From Cacajao melanocephalus (Eukaryota; Chordata; Mammalia; Primates; Pitheciidae): a stretch of 64,000 bases of DNA. This document shows, piece by piece, positions 53,099-64,000 of this stretch (position 1 is the first letter of the stretch; each line of letters opens with the position of its first letter). Made by a program: the position numbers and the translations under genes. The stretch covers positions 83,318 through 147,317 of the forward strand of contig CAUYLG010062960.1 in NCBI GenBank assembly GCA_963573385.1. Reading direction: 5' to 3'. Below the pieces are notes generated by a model, which searched no databases, was not told the DNA's origin, and saw nothing but the letters and a program-made list of their open reading frames with translations.

Positions 53099-54240
53099 GT
53101 TAGGAAGAGCGAATGCCAAGAGAGAAGGCCCTTTCTGAGTTCTTCCCCTCTGGCTTCCCCGGGTCTCCCCTACACAGAGCAGTCGCCCATGATGAGGGTC
53201 CAGAACTTTCCAAGTGCTCCAGCTCCAGGTTCTGTGGCCCGAGTCCTCTCAGGGCAATGTGTGAAGGGAGAGAAGGCACATTCCACAGCCCCAGAGTCCA
53301 GATCTGCCACTGGCAGCCGGTCTCGGGACCCCAGATCCAACAATGGGCTCCCCCGGTCCAGCCGCAAAACATTTATAACCTCTCCAAGCAGTCCTCTGGC
53401 AGGGAAAGCACACCGTGAGCTCAGGAAGCTAATGACCTTGAAACTATCCATTTATCTTGGCCTTTCCCCCTCCGTGTGAAATGCCACAAAAAGTGCCAGT
53501 CCCTCTCCTTCTCTCTGAAGAAGGATGAGCGGAGCCAGAAAGCCATGCTTCTCCCTTGCTTTTCCTCCTGGGCCAGGCCCAGGGTTGGAATACCAATGGG
53601 AACCGGGAGGAGAGGAAATCATTCTTGATGATCCAGGCTGCCTCTCCGAATCCTCCATGAAGGGAGAGAGCTCACCTGAGTTCGGCTTCAAAGCCTAATG
53701 TTTGTCAGCTTCTCCATAAATCTTCATAAGTAGACAATGCTGATTCCTAACAAACCTCCTGCTTGCAGCCAGAGACTGGCGACAACTCTCCCAACTCGAG
53801 CCGCGTTGGCAGCCAGTGGTGGCCAACACAGCTCCCAGCTACCTCCGCCCTCCCACCAAGGGGAGGAGGATGGCGGCCACCCTGAGGAATTTGAGCTTCT
53901 GAAATCAATCGCTCTTCTCAGTGGCCCAGCATCTGCTTCGGCGACTGCCCTCACCCTGGCACGGGGACATCGGCTTCCTGCTGGGGCTCGCTGAAGCCAA
54001 GAGCTGGCACAGTGAGACTCCCCTTTGTTTATGGTGTGGGCCACTTGGGTGTGAGATGTTTCCTCTCCTCTTGCCTGCAACACTCAATTGGATTTGGGTT
54101 AAACAACAAATTCATGGGCTGTGGCTGGGTTGGGAAGGCAACTGTCTCAAGCCTGGAATCCAAACAAACAAACAGGACCAAAATCAACAAAGAAAAATCA
54201 AGTTGCTGTGTGTCTCAAAAAGAGAAAGCCGGTTTTAGGA
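53099..54240. other. GC-richer unique block with overlapping open frames
   Basis: Higher G+C than the surroundings, several overlapping frames of 85-119 codons on both strands, and no recognisable domain in any. It contains a YY1-like GGATGGCGGCCAC (about 53868-53880). It might be an exon, an enhancer or a local GC-rich region. Confidence 0.3.
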
Positions 54241-54553
54241 TACAAAAGCTCATCTTCCCCAATACTTGCACCCTTCATTTTATGAGATCATTTTCTTGAT
54301 AACGTTTCTTTGTCTTTTACTCCCATCAAATCCACATGTCTCTCCTTTAGGGGAACGTACCAGGGCCATGTATGTTCTTCCTGTATCAGAACAACCAGGC
54401 TCCTTTATCTTCTGGCTTTTTTGAACCTCATTTCCAATGCCTCCCAGAAGGCAACGTGAAGGAAGGACATTGAGGCAAAACATCTTGAGGACGGAAGAAA
54501 AGAGCTAGGGGCGGATATAATGGTCTACTATGCAAATTGCTGATTTATGGTGC
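54241..54553. other. Noncoding DNA
   Basis: No recognised element or gene. Confidence 0.35.
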
Positions 54554-54567
54554 GCGCTCTCTCTCTC

Positions 54568-54603
<36 letters not shown>

Positions 54604-54604
54604 C
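54554..54604. repeat. (CT)n microsatellite
   Basis: About 24 CT units with one CCCT interruption. Confidence 0.92.
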
Positions 54605-55842
54605 AGAGTTGTTTTTTATTGTCGCGGTGGTGGTTGTTTTTTTCCCAAGTCTGGCTTTAAGGATAAAAATATATTATTTTCAGGTCAATCAAAAATAGTT
54701 GCATTTAAAGTTCCCAGGCTGCCTTTGCTAAATGAAAAGGTAGGTTCGTTTGTTTGCTACTGTATTCATGTGTGAAATGGTTCAATTAATCCTTCCATAT
54801 GATGTCTGAATAGGTTATTATAAGGTGCTTAGAGATTTGGCAGGCTAAGCCCCATCTTTCTTTCAAGATGTTAAGAAAATGAATGTAAATGCAGGAAACA
54901 CTGTATGTGGGGCATCTGCTGTCCAACTTTATAATTTGAATGTCAGGACAATATTTAGGAAAAGTTAACCACAAGAACAAGGACACGAGCTTCTTGCTGG
55001 AGTTGATTCTTCTGCTGAATCCCGTTAGTCACACTTGATCCTAAGGGACTTGAGACTTGATCGCCTTCCAGCTTCCCAACCCTTTTGTCTTAGTTAAGGC
55101 TCCTTGGTCTTCTGTCTAACAAAAAGTAGCTTGACCTAGTTTGAACCAAGAAGGGAATTTATTAGAAAGTTACTAACGTATCTCACAGAACCCGAAGGCA
55201 GTGGGGTCTCTCCAGGAGCACAAAATAGGAAGCGGAAGGATACCAGGAGTCCAGGCTCTGCTCTTGCTCTGGTTTCTCTTTGTCTTTCCTGTTTAGTATT
55301 ATTATTATTTCTCTTCTCTGAAGGTTGGTTTTCTCTGCTGATGCTTTCTTATGGGGGAAGATGGTAAACCCAGCTCTTGAGCTTTAAAATGTGCCTGAAT
55401 TCCATCCCATGTGGAGAAAATGGCCACTTCCAACCTAGGATTCCATCTTGGCAATCACGCATTTAACATACCTGTGCTCTTTCTTGTTGCCCCATTTGCA
55501 CCGTTCGTCTGTTTGCCCTGTTCCTTTCTCAGTGCACCCTGTTCTTGTTATATGAATTTGACAGTTTTCACCTCTCAGTTAGGATGCTAATTAGATAGTT
55601 GTGTTCTTTATTTATTCGCTTTTCAATTTTCTCTTGTGTTCCCTTAATTATCTTCTTTGTTTTAGGGTCAGTTTATTGCGTTTCATCTGTTTTGCTTTGT
55701 TTTCTTGCTATTCCTTTTATTCTGAAGTCTGGTTCACTTTGGTTTTCCATTTATAATTCACCATAGGAGAGTGGCGTGACTTGTTTCTAGAGAACTAGGA
55801 GGAGTTTCCCTGTTGTTTTATGTGTATGTCAGTTTTTCTGCT
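54605..55842. other. Noncoding DNA, partly repeat-like
   Basis: 55090-55480 ('gggaatttattagaaagttac...gtatctcacagaa') resembles an old interspersed repeat I cannot name. No gene seen. Confidence 0.3.
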
Positions 55843-56244
55843 TGATATGGTTTGGATCTGTGTCCCTGCTCAAATCTCATGCCAATTTGTAATTCCCAGT
55901 GTTGGAGGGAGGAGCTTGTGGGAGGTGATTGGATTGTGGGGCGGTTTCTTATGGTTTAACAACAACCTCCTTGGTGCTGTGGTCATGATAGTGAGATCTC
56001 ATGAGATCTGGTTGTTTAAAAGTATATGACACCTCCCTAATCTCTCTTCCTCCTTCTCCAGCCACCTTCCACCCTGATTGTAAGTTTCCTGAGGCCTCCC
56101 CAGAAGCTTAGCAGATGTCAGCTTTGTGCTTCTTTTTCAGCCTGTGAACTGTGAGCCAATCAAACCTCTTTTCTTCATAAATTACCCAGTCTTAGGTATT
56201 TATTTACCTGAGACAGGTAAAGAATGTGAAGACAGATGAATACA
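55843..56244 (+). mobile_element. MST-type MaLR LTR (solitary)
   Basis: Begins TGATATGGTTTGGATCTGTG and passes through the 'caaatctcatgcc', 'gagatctcatgagatctgg' and 'aattacccagtctta' blocks typical of MST/THE1 LTRs, ending near 'gatgaataca'. Near-identical 5-bp flanks CTGCT (55838-55842) and TTGCT (56245-56249) fit the ERVL-MaLR 5-bp target duplication. No internal sequence follows. Confidence 0.85.
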
Positions 56245-56403
56245 TTGCTCTTTCATAAATATAATGTTTGGGAAATTTGTAGATGTGAGCAGCGTTCAAA
56301 AAATGGCAGGTTTCACTTCAGAATAAACAAAGGAGGAGTTTCCAGGTGGGGTGTCAGATTTGGGGCTGGGAGGGCCCCAAATGCAAGAATGAAAAGGTCT
56401 TTA

Positions 56404-56886
<483 letters not shown>

Positions 56887-57500
56887 CTACCAACCTAGCT
56901 CGGAGACTTTCCAGGGCTTCTGTTGGGCAAGCTACCTTTCTGTTGCAGTAGCCTCTTGGGCTGTCTGGGCTGAGGCTTCCCCATGCTGTTTTGTTTGTCA
57001 GTAGGTTTCCAGAAATGTGTTGAAATATCTTGCTTGATAATGATGGTCTTCCATTGTTTTGGATTTATTTTTTTACATTCTGTTGGAGTCTCAAAAGAGA
57101 GGAGAAACAATTACTTGCTCTCTTCTGCCATCTTGAACAGGAAATTATTGAATCCCAATTTCACATTCCAAAAGAGAGGGAATCTGATTGGTCTACTTCA
57201 GAGGATGGGTTCACCCCCGGTCTAAAAAACTGGGGATGGAAGGGGGTTATGTTTGCTAACGGCGACCATGTGGTAGGAGCAATTCTCAGGGCAGGGGTCA
57301 CGGTGAACTGAAGAGAGTACCCTAAAGCAGCCACTAAATACACCATGAGTTTTAAGGGTTTGGATAGTCTTGTTACGTTTGTGTCCTCTTTTTTCCCTGC
57401 CTCATTCTGACGGAGCCCAATCCCATGTAATACTCTCATTGTATCCTAAAGCAAAAGAGTTCCAGTAGTGAGCTGGTAAATGTTTAACAACAAGCTCACT

Positions 57501-57532
57501 GTGGGGGTGGGGGGTGGGGGGTGGGGGTTGGG
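57501..57532 (+). repeat. G-rich tract, G-quadruplex candidate
   Basis: Five runs of five or six G (the last three G) separated by single T or TT. It satisfies the usual G3+N1-7 quadruplex pattern several times over. Confidence 0.75.
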
Positions 57533-57711
57533 ATTACTGATCTGCAGCATTTGCTGATTTCTGTGGTATAAATAATCTCACTGTGGTGGATTTCAAGCTA
57601 CATATATGGCGTCTTTGAACTTGGATTTTGGAAGAGATGCATAAAATTGACTGGAAAGTGTGTAAGCTACTGACTTATACATCCTAGTTAAAGTACCGTT
57701 AACTCACAAAA

Positions 57712-57762
57712 TTTGTTGAATTTATTAAGATTCAACAAAATTTATTAAGATTCAACAAAACT
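57712..57762. repeat. 20-bp tandem repeat with hairpin
   Basis: ATTTATTAAGATTCAACAAA occurs twice head to tail (57720-57739, 57740-57759). TTGTTGAAT upstream is the reverse complement of ATTCAACAA in copy 1, allowing a 9-bp stem. Confidence 0.8.
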
Positions 57763-59350
57763 CAAATATAGTTAGATTAAGCAAAAAGAGAAATGTATTG
57801 ATAAGAGCCTGGGACATATCATGGACTCCAGAGAAGAGCTAAATGACCATGACTTGGGAAGCACCAATGACTGCTTTTGGTGACCTCAAAAGTATCATTT
57901 TTCTGAACCTTGTCTCCAGAGTTTGACCATTTATGTGACTTGAATCCTATTCCCAGTCTCCAACTAGCAAAATTCCTGACAGAGAATCTGATTGCTCTCA
58001 AGTTAAATGTCCTCAACTGGTGAAATCCAGCTCTAACCTGAGGTCAGTGACATCTGGCAAAAACATGACTTCCAGAGGCAAGGCCTGCTACGTCATCTGT
58101 AGGGTTTGATGCAAAATGAAAATGTGGAGCTCCTTGTTTCAAAGTTATTAAATATTTTGGAATGATGCAACAGTGCAGTAAACCAGGTGCAGAGGGCCCT
58201 TATAAGCACAGGGCCCTGTGTGACTGCACAGGTCGCATGTCCATGAACTTGTCCCTGGCTGGGGGCTCATGCCTGTGGTCAAATTGTGACTTCTGTCTTG
58301 GGTTCTCTTTTATAAGGCAAGTGGCTGAGGCTTGCCAACCACCACATGAGTGAGTTTGGAAGCAGATAACCCCCTTTTCCCTACCTTTACCTGATCCCAA
58401 CAAGCTTTCAGATGACACTGACGATACCCCCAACCTCATGGGAGACCTGGATTCAGAGGCAGCGAGCAACTCCATGCCTCATTCCTGACACACACAAACT
58501 GTGAGATCATAAAAATTTTTAAAGCTTTTGAGAATAATTTGTTACCCCGTGATGAATAACTTCTATAGCATTATTCATTACTTTTGACTTATTGAAATAT
58601 ATTGTAATTTACACATGAGCAGTTGAGTCGGTTTATGGATTCTATCATCTGGATTTAACTAAATTCACCCTCACAAAAAAAAATAGACTAGTAGTTTTAA
58701 AATATTCCTGCAAAGAAACTGGAGTTTGATGTTAATGCTGATAATGCAAACAAAATGAACCCCAAGAAAATGCCTCTTTGTCAAATACATCTTAAGGAAA
58801 AAATACAATGATGACTAATTAGATCTTTCAAGGTGGTGACCAAAAAAGTCAATATTTCTGACATATAGATTTATAGTCACGTGAAATGTCAGCTAATAAT
58901 GGTAGTATACATACAAAAATTATTTGTAAACATTTGTGTATTTGTGCTTGTTAAAGAGTTCACTGATGAGTTGATGATGAAAGAGGTTTAGTGACTAGCA
59001 AGTCCCTGCTTGGCCCAGGGCGGGTGGAGAGCACCCTGTCCTCAGATATGGGGCCAGCTGGATGCAACTGCATCACTGCAAGGAAAGGCCATGGTCAGGT
59101 GGCCCCAGACGCACCCTGGAGGAGCAGTTTGGAATGAGAAGGTATTTAAAATAATCCGGAGACTTCAAAGCAATTCGTGGTGATGAGGAACAGACTCCCA
59201 AATGTCGCACATGATGCAGACTCACTCTTCTCATTAGGATGTTAAAAAGAAGAGTGATTCCAGAAGATTGGAAATCCTTGGGAGTACTCAAATTATACAT
59301 GCAATGTTTTTTCTTTTAATCATGTTGGAGAAAATATAATATCCATTCAG

Positions 59351-61410
59351 AAAAATTAAAAAGTACACATGTACAATGTACAGTCTAGTAGATAATAATA
59401 AAGTGAACCTATGGTACCTACCACCCAGGTCAAGAAGTAGAAGACTGTCAGCAGTGGAAGCTCCCCGGGTGCCCTTTTCTAATCACATAGAAGAAACTAT
59501 CGTTCTAATGAGAACACGTGGACACAGGAAGGGGAGCATCACACACCGGGGCCTGTCAGTGGGTAGGGGGATAGGGGAAGGATAGCATTAGGAGAAATAC
59601 CTAATGCAGATGACAGGTTGATGGGTGCAGCAAACCACCATGGCACGTGTATACCTATGTAAAAACCTGCACATTCTGCACATATACCCCAGAACTTAAA
59701 GTATAATAATAATAAAACAAATAAAATAAATAAATAAATGAAGTTAGATTTAGAAGACCCAAAAAAAAAAAAAAAAGAAGAAGAAGAAAAAGAAACTACT
59801 GTTCTGGATTTTGTGATAATCCTTCTCTGGCTTTACTTTATATTTTTCCCACTGTGATATATCATCATCAACAATATGGTTTGGTTTTACTTGTTTTAAA
59901 ATGTTGTGTAAATGGAAATCATGTTGCGTATATTCTTTTGTCTTATATCTTTTGTTCAACACAGTTTGAGAGTCATTCACTTTGCAAATAGCTGCTTCTA
60001 TTTGTACTAACAGTTGGTCTTCCTTTGTAAGAATATCCAATTTATTTGTTCATTCATTGCTGGTTCAGATTTGAGTTATTATAAACAATTCTTCCTTAAG
60101 CATTCTTATACATATATCCTCGTGTACACATACATGAGTTTCTCTAGGATGTGAGTAGTAGTAGAGAACTGAGTTTTAAGCGGTATAAACCTTCAACTGT
60201 AGTGGATAATAAGTTGTTTTCTAAAGCAATTACACCGATTTACACCATCCCCTCCCCAACACTGACTAGACTTTCCGTCATTACACATCCTTGCCAATGG
60301 ATTTTGGCAAATAATATTGTCAGATTTAAATTCTTGCCAATCTGATGAATGTTATCTCTTTGTGGTATCACCTTCTACTACCTCTTTGTGTTATCACTAA
60401 TGTTATCTCTTTGTGGTTTTAATTTGCATTTTGCTCGTTACTAATAAAATGCTTTTACACATATTTACTGGCCATTGGGATTTCTTCTTTGGTAATTTGC
60501 TGGATTTTGCACATTTTCCTATTGGATTGTTTCTTAGAGTAGTTCTTTACACATTCTCAATGTATTACAACGTTTTTAACATTTAACATTTGTACGTTAT
60601 CCCACCTTGCAGTCTGACCTTTTATTATTCTTATTGTGTCTTTTGATGAACACAAGTTTTTAATTTTAATACAGTCAAACTTATGTATCTTTCATTTCTG
60701 AATCTTAAGGAGAGATTACATATAATTTTATGTATAACGTTTCATATTATCATCTAAAAACTTATAGTTTTTTCCTTTCACATATGGAACTTTAATCTAC
60801 CTGGATTTCATCAGTGAAAAGACATTCCTTTCTCCTTTCCCCACTGACTCGCCATGGGCCTCTATCATATATCAAGTGTCCTTATGTATGCTTGCCTCTT
60901 CTGTCTTCTGTATTCTGTTCCACTGGTCTATTTATCTACTCTGGGCTACTACCCCACTTACTACAACTTTTAAAAAAAACTTGGTGTATGGTAGAGCAAG
61001 TCCTCCTACTTCAATGTTTTTCTTCAAAAGAGTCTGAAATATTCTTTGTATTTACATGAACATGTTAAAATCAACTTGTCAATGCTACAAAGAGTTGCTG
61101 AGATTTTGACCAGAATTAGGATACATGAGATGTACAAATCTGCAAATCAATTTGGGAAGATAAGTATCTTTCCAATATTGGATCTTCCCCTCCGTGAATA
61201 TAGTATTACTCAATATACTTAGGTTTTCTTTAATATTTCTCAATGCAGTTTTACATTTTTTTCCATAGAAGTCTTATACATCTTTTAAAATATTTATATT
61301 AGTTGCTTCCTATTTTTTGTGTATTTTATGATTAATTTATGGGAACACAGCTGAGTTTTCTATACTGCTGTTACATCCAGCTACCTTAATAAAGTCCCTT
61401 ATTAATTATT
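59351..61410 (-). mobile_element. Old L1, 5'-truncated, ORF2 end and 3' UTR
   Basis: Reads backwards: 3' UTR from about 59351 ('gaacctatggtacctaccacccaggtcaag'-type block), through 'cacatccttgccaatgg' and 'tttaatttgcattt', into the ORF2 C-terminal region at about 60600-61400 ('gggaagataagtatctttccaatattgg', 'gtctatttatctactctggg'). Landmarks approximate. Many stops and indels mean no functional ORF2 remains. It is interrupted by the younger L1 tail at 59507-59790. Confidence 0.75.
59507..59790 (+). mobile_element. Short primate L1 3' end with possible 3' transduction
   Basis: Starts 'aatgagaacacgtggacac', carries the G-rich 3'-UTR block and 'cacatataccccagaac', then 'ataataataataaaa'. After a first A/T-rich tail come about 22 bp of unrelated sequence (59739-59760) and a second A16 tail. 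Target-site duplication: 59492-59506 and 59791-59805 (13 of 15 identical). Inserted opposite to the host L1. Confidence 0.85.
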
Positions 61411-61439
61411 TTGGATTTCTTATGAACACAATCTTATCT

Positions 61440-61625
61440 TTCTTTTCTTTTCCCTGCCTTGGTCACTATCTAAGATCTCCACTATAATGTTCGCTATTAT
61501 AATTTTTATGCATGTACCATATACTTTTGCAATACTGTAAGCTCTACGAGGAATGCACCACTGCACCAAAGTGGTATGTTCAATAAGCATTTGTTGAATA
61601 TATAATTGAATGAATGAGCTACTCC
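61440..61625 (+). mobile_element. L2 3' end
   Basis: 'ctgtaagctctacgaggaatgc' then 'ttcaataagcatttgttgaat' and 'tgaatgaatgag' match the L2 3' terminus (approximate landmarks). Confidence 0.55.
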
Positions 61626-61715
61626 ATCCTACAGATGGATAATCCAACCAAAAACTCTGAGTTGTCACAGAGGCAGGGGACAAGTTGGAAAATTAGGTTA
61701 GAAATCAAAATCAGA

Positions 61716-61862
61716 GGCCAGGTGCAGTGGCTCATGCCTGTAATCCCAGTACTTTAAGAGGCTGAGGCGGGCGGATCACCTGAGGTCAGGAGTTTGAGAC
61801 CAGCCTGACCAACCTGGGGAAACCCCCGTCTCTACTTAAAAATACAAAAATTAGCCAGGCGT
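61716..61862 (+). mobile_element. AluS left half only
   Basis: Left monomer through the A-rich linker and 'attagccaggcgtg', then it stops without right monomer or tail. Either a 3' deletion or an incomplete copy. Confidence 0.9.
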
Positions 61863-62035
61863 GAGCCAATAGGACAGAATACACTCCTGGAGACCAAGAT
61901 GAAGGTGCAGGCTACATAGACCAGCCAAGTTGACAGACTTATGCTGGGTACAGAGAGAGGGAGAGTAATTTATTTTCTTATGCCTTAGGCACACTGTCAG
62001 GGACTTTTAAATTCACAATTATCCTCCCCAGATTC
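61863..62035. other. Noncoding DNA
   Basis: No recognised element or gene. Confidence 0.35.
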
Positions 62036-62197
62036 CGTGTGTGTGCGTGTGTCTGCATGTGCGTGAGTGCCTGTGCGTGCAGGTGCATGTGTGTGTCCGC
62101 GTGTATGCGTACATGTGCGGGTGCGTGTGTGCGCACGAGTGCGTGTGCGTGTGTGTGCGTGTGCATGTGTGTGCGCGTGTGTGTTGTGTGCGTGTCT
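62036..62197. repeat. 160-bp GT/GC alternating tract
   Basis: Almost strictly alternating purine-pyrimidine (GT with many GC/CG/CA steps), a strong Z-DNA candidate. The Cys/Val- or His/Thr-rich frames over it are artefacts. Confidence 0.9.
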
Positions 62198-62227
62198 GGC
62201 TCCTGCTCACCTGTCCGGCCTTGGTCT

Positions 62228-62670
62228 TAAGACACTCTCACCTGCCTTGCTCTTTTCCAGTCTGGCTTCTTTTCAGTTTCTAGAAAACTCCAAGTTTCCT
62301 CTCCTATTCGTGCTTTGCATATCTGTTTCTTCTGCCTGGAAGCTTTTTCTAGCATCCCTGCTCCTGGCTGGCCCCTCCTACTTGTCGCCAGGTCTTTGCT
62401 CAGACGTCACTTTCTCAGGAAAGTCTATTCTCACTTTTGTCATATCGCTTAGCCCCCCAGAAAGTATACAATTAGCGCCTGTGCTTTTCCTTACAAAGCT
62501 CTCACTGCAATAGCAATTTAATTCCTGTGTTATTATTTGATTCATGATGATCTCTCTACTAGACTATAAACTCCAAAAGGGTGCTGACTGTGTCCAGCCA
62601 GTTTATTTCTGGATTCTCCAGTAGCTAGCCAGTGTCTAGCACGTAGAGGGCTGGTAATATTCTCTGAACT
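62228..62670 (+). mobile_element. L2 3' region
   Basis: 'ctgcctggaagctttttct', 'ggtctttgctcagacgtcactttctc', 'gactataaactccaaaaggg' and 'agccagtgtctagcacgtag' follow L2 order in plus orientation (approximate). Confidence 0.7.
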
Positions 62671-62689
62671 AAAATCTCTGGACCTTCAC

Positions 62690-62925
62690 GATTGATTTTC
62701 CTTCATGCCATCACCTCCAGGAAGTCTTCCCTGTTTCTCCTAGGAGCTCCCTGCTGCTCCACAACCCTCTGCCCTTAATTCTATCATGCCCCTTAACCCT
62801 TGTTGAACCCTCTTTACTTTCCTTCTAGACTCTGCTCTCCTAAAGCCCAGTTAACCTTTATGCTCTCAGCACCTGAACCGGTGTCAGACACATAGTAGAT
62901 ACTAATATATGTTGATCATATGTTG
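62690..62925 (+). mobile_element. Second L2 fragment
   Basis: Repeats the L2 layout directly after the first: 'tcacctccaggaagtcttccctg', then 'tgtcagacacatagtagatac'. A separate insertion or a tandem duplicate. Confidence 0.6.
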
Positions 62926-63850
62926 ACATCTGATTAAAGGTAAATGAACAATAACTAAGAAATGAATTGTGTGTGTGTGTGTGCGTACAAATATTTGAGA
63001 GTTTCTTACCATGAGACAGTCTTTTAAATGAAACTAATGGCATGTTCTCTATGATAATTCAGTAATTAATCTCCCCTTGAGAGGATCTAAGGTAGAAACA
63101 CCTTATACTGAATTACAGTCAGTTGTGTGACAGAGAGGGTCTGGTATACATGTGTGGATGTGTATGTAATATATCATATATATTTTTTCTTTCTAAAAAA
63201 ACTCACAAAAATAAAGAAAATGTCAAAGCCTTTTAAAGGGCGTGATCACGCTGAGTAATACAACCCTTCCTTGATTTTTACATTATTTCAGTAGGAGATG
63301 TTTTTATGGCTCTTGCTAAAAATAAAAGACATTTCAGAGTTTCTCGGTAAATGAAGCACTGCAGACTCTTCAGTTTTGTTGTTTCTCCTAAATTAATATA
63401 ATTAATTAAAATCCAATGCTAGTCTGATTTACAATCTGTGAGTCAATGAGTCACAGGCTCTTATGCTAATAGGGCAGTTCAGCTTTCTGAGCTCTCTGTA
63501 ACAAACTTCATCCCAGGAAAGCAGTCAAGAAGAACAAGGGTGACAGAGAGACCCAGAGAGAAAGACCCTTCTCACCTGGCCATAATACATTTATATTGTG
63601 CCTGAAATGGAAGAGTGTGAGAATAATTTGGAAAGACAACTGCTTTTATCAAGTGTAAGAAATTAGTTTAACTGAATTTAAATGCAGTTACAGGAGCAGC
63701 TGGTGAAGGCTCATTTCTGTTCGGTCTGCTTTCTCAGGAACTGCACCCCCATTCTGTTCCCTGGGAAAGGATCGGGTTCCAAGCTTTACATCACTAACGT
63801 CAACCTTTAGAGGCTGGTGTTTCCCCGGGGTCAGTGCTCAGAGCCACAGG
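62926..63850. other. Noncoding DNA
   Basis: Contains a short (TG)n at 62969-62985. No gene or element recognised. Confidence 0.35.
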
Positions 63851-64000
63851 CGTGGTCGGGGCGGGCCCCCCCCCCCCCCGCCCCCGGGCGGGGGGCGGGG
63901 GGCCGCGGCGGGGGGCGGCGGGGGGGGGGGGGGGGCCCGGGGGGGGCGGGGGTGGGGGGGGGGGCTGTGGTTGGCTGGGGTGTGGGGCGGGGCAGAGGGA
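63851..64000. other. G/C homopolymer terminal stretch, suspect sequence
   Basis: Abruptly changes from ordinary sequence to long C and G runs with hardly any A or T. The pattern resembles failed base calling at a read or contig end more than a CpG island, because CpGs are few relative to G runs. Do not interpret biologically. Confidence 0.55.

Noticed and set aside
62019..62513. Cys/Val-rich and His/Thr-rich frames, up to 148 codons
   Set aside because: Products of the GT/GC alternating tract and L2 sequence, with no protein features.
63851..64000. CpG island or promoter at the window end
   Set aside because: Homopolymer runs dominate and true CpG spacing is poor; sequence error is the better explanation.

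Overview
The window is primate nuclear DNA, from human or another catarrhine. It holds about twenty-one Alu copies spanning AluJ, AluS and AluY-like diagnostics, plus LINE-1 and L2 relics, MIRs, several solitary endogenous-retrovirus LTRs and many microsatellites. Alus restrict the host to primates, and the AluS/AluY-type diagnostics point to apes or Old World monkeys. I cannot resolve the species. I find no convincing protein-coding gene, tRNA, rRNA or snRNA gene. The long open frames fall inside antisense Alus, low-complexity tracts or GC-richer unique DNA. The sequence reads as intergenic or intronic.

Layout. 0-7 kb: mostly unique DNA with an old L1 fragment, a (CATC)n tract and two Alus. 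7.2-9.3 kb: a composite region. An old LTR-like repeat is split by a precise minus-strand solitary LTR carrying five 24-bp repeats. The repeat's 3' half then recurs inverted 0.65 kb away. 10-20 kb: Alus, MIRs, a local 80-bp duplication (15.7 kb), and a 150-bp segment at 17.4 kb whose second copy at 19.2 kb was later split by an Alu. 20-28 kb: a GC-richer unique block, a 300-bp homopyrimidine tract attached to an L1, a miRNA-like hairpin (22.1 kb), and two related minus-strand solitary LTRs (22.3 and 27.4 kb), each with its own 4-bp target duplication. 30-38 kb: an old repeat split by an Alu, an inverted Alu pair, MIR and L2 with an L1 nested in the L2, and a ~120-bp segment duplicated from 37.8 kb into that L1. 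38-43 kb: largely unique. 43-52 kb: Alus (two inverted pairs), tandem MIRs and a hAT-like DNA transposon fossil. 53 kb: a perfect 26-bp inverted repeat just upstream of a good splice-acceptor-like sequence in GC-richer DNA. 55.8 kb: an MST-type MaLR LTR. 59-61.4 kb: a minus-strand L1 interrupted by a plus-strand L1 tail that appears to carry a short 3' transduction. 62 kb: a long GT/GC alternating tract and L2 copies. The last ~150 bp are almost pure G/C runs and look like unreliable sequence.

Nothing here forms an operon or pathway. The interest lies in the order of insertions (readable from target-site duplications), the local duplications and inversions, and two strong hairpins that could be transcribed. 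Family names rest on remembered consensus features and were not checked by search.
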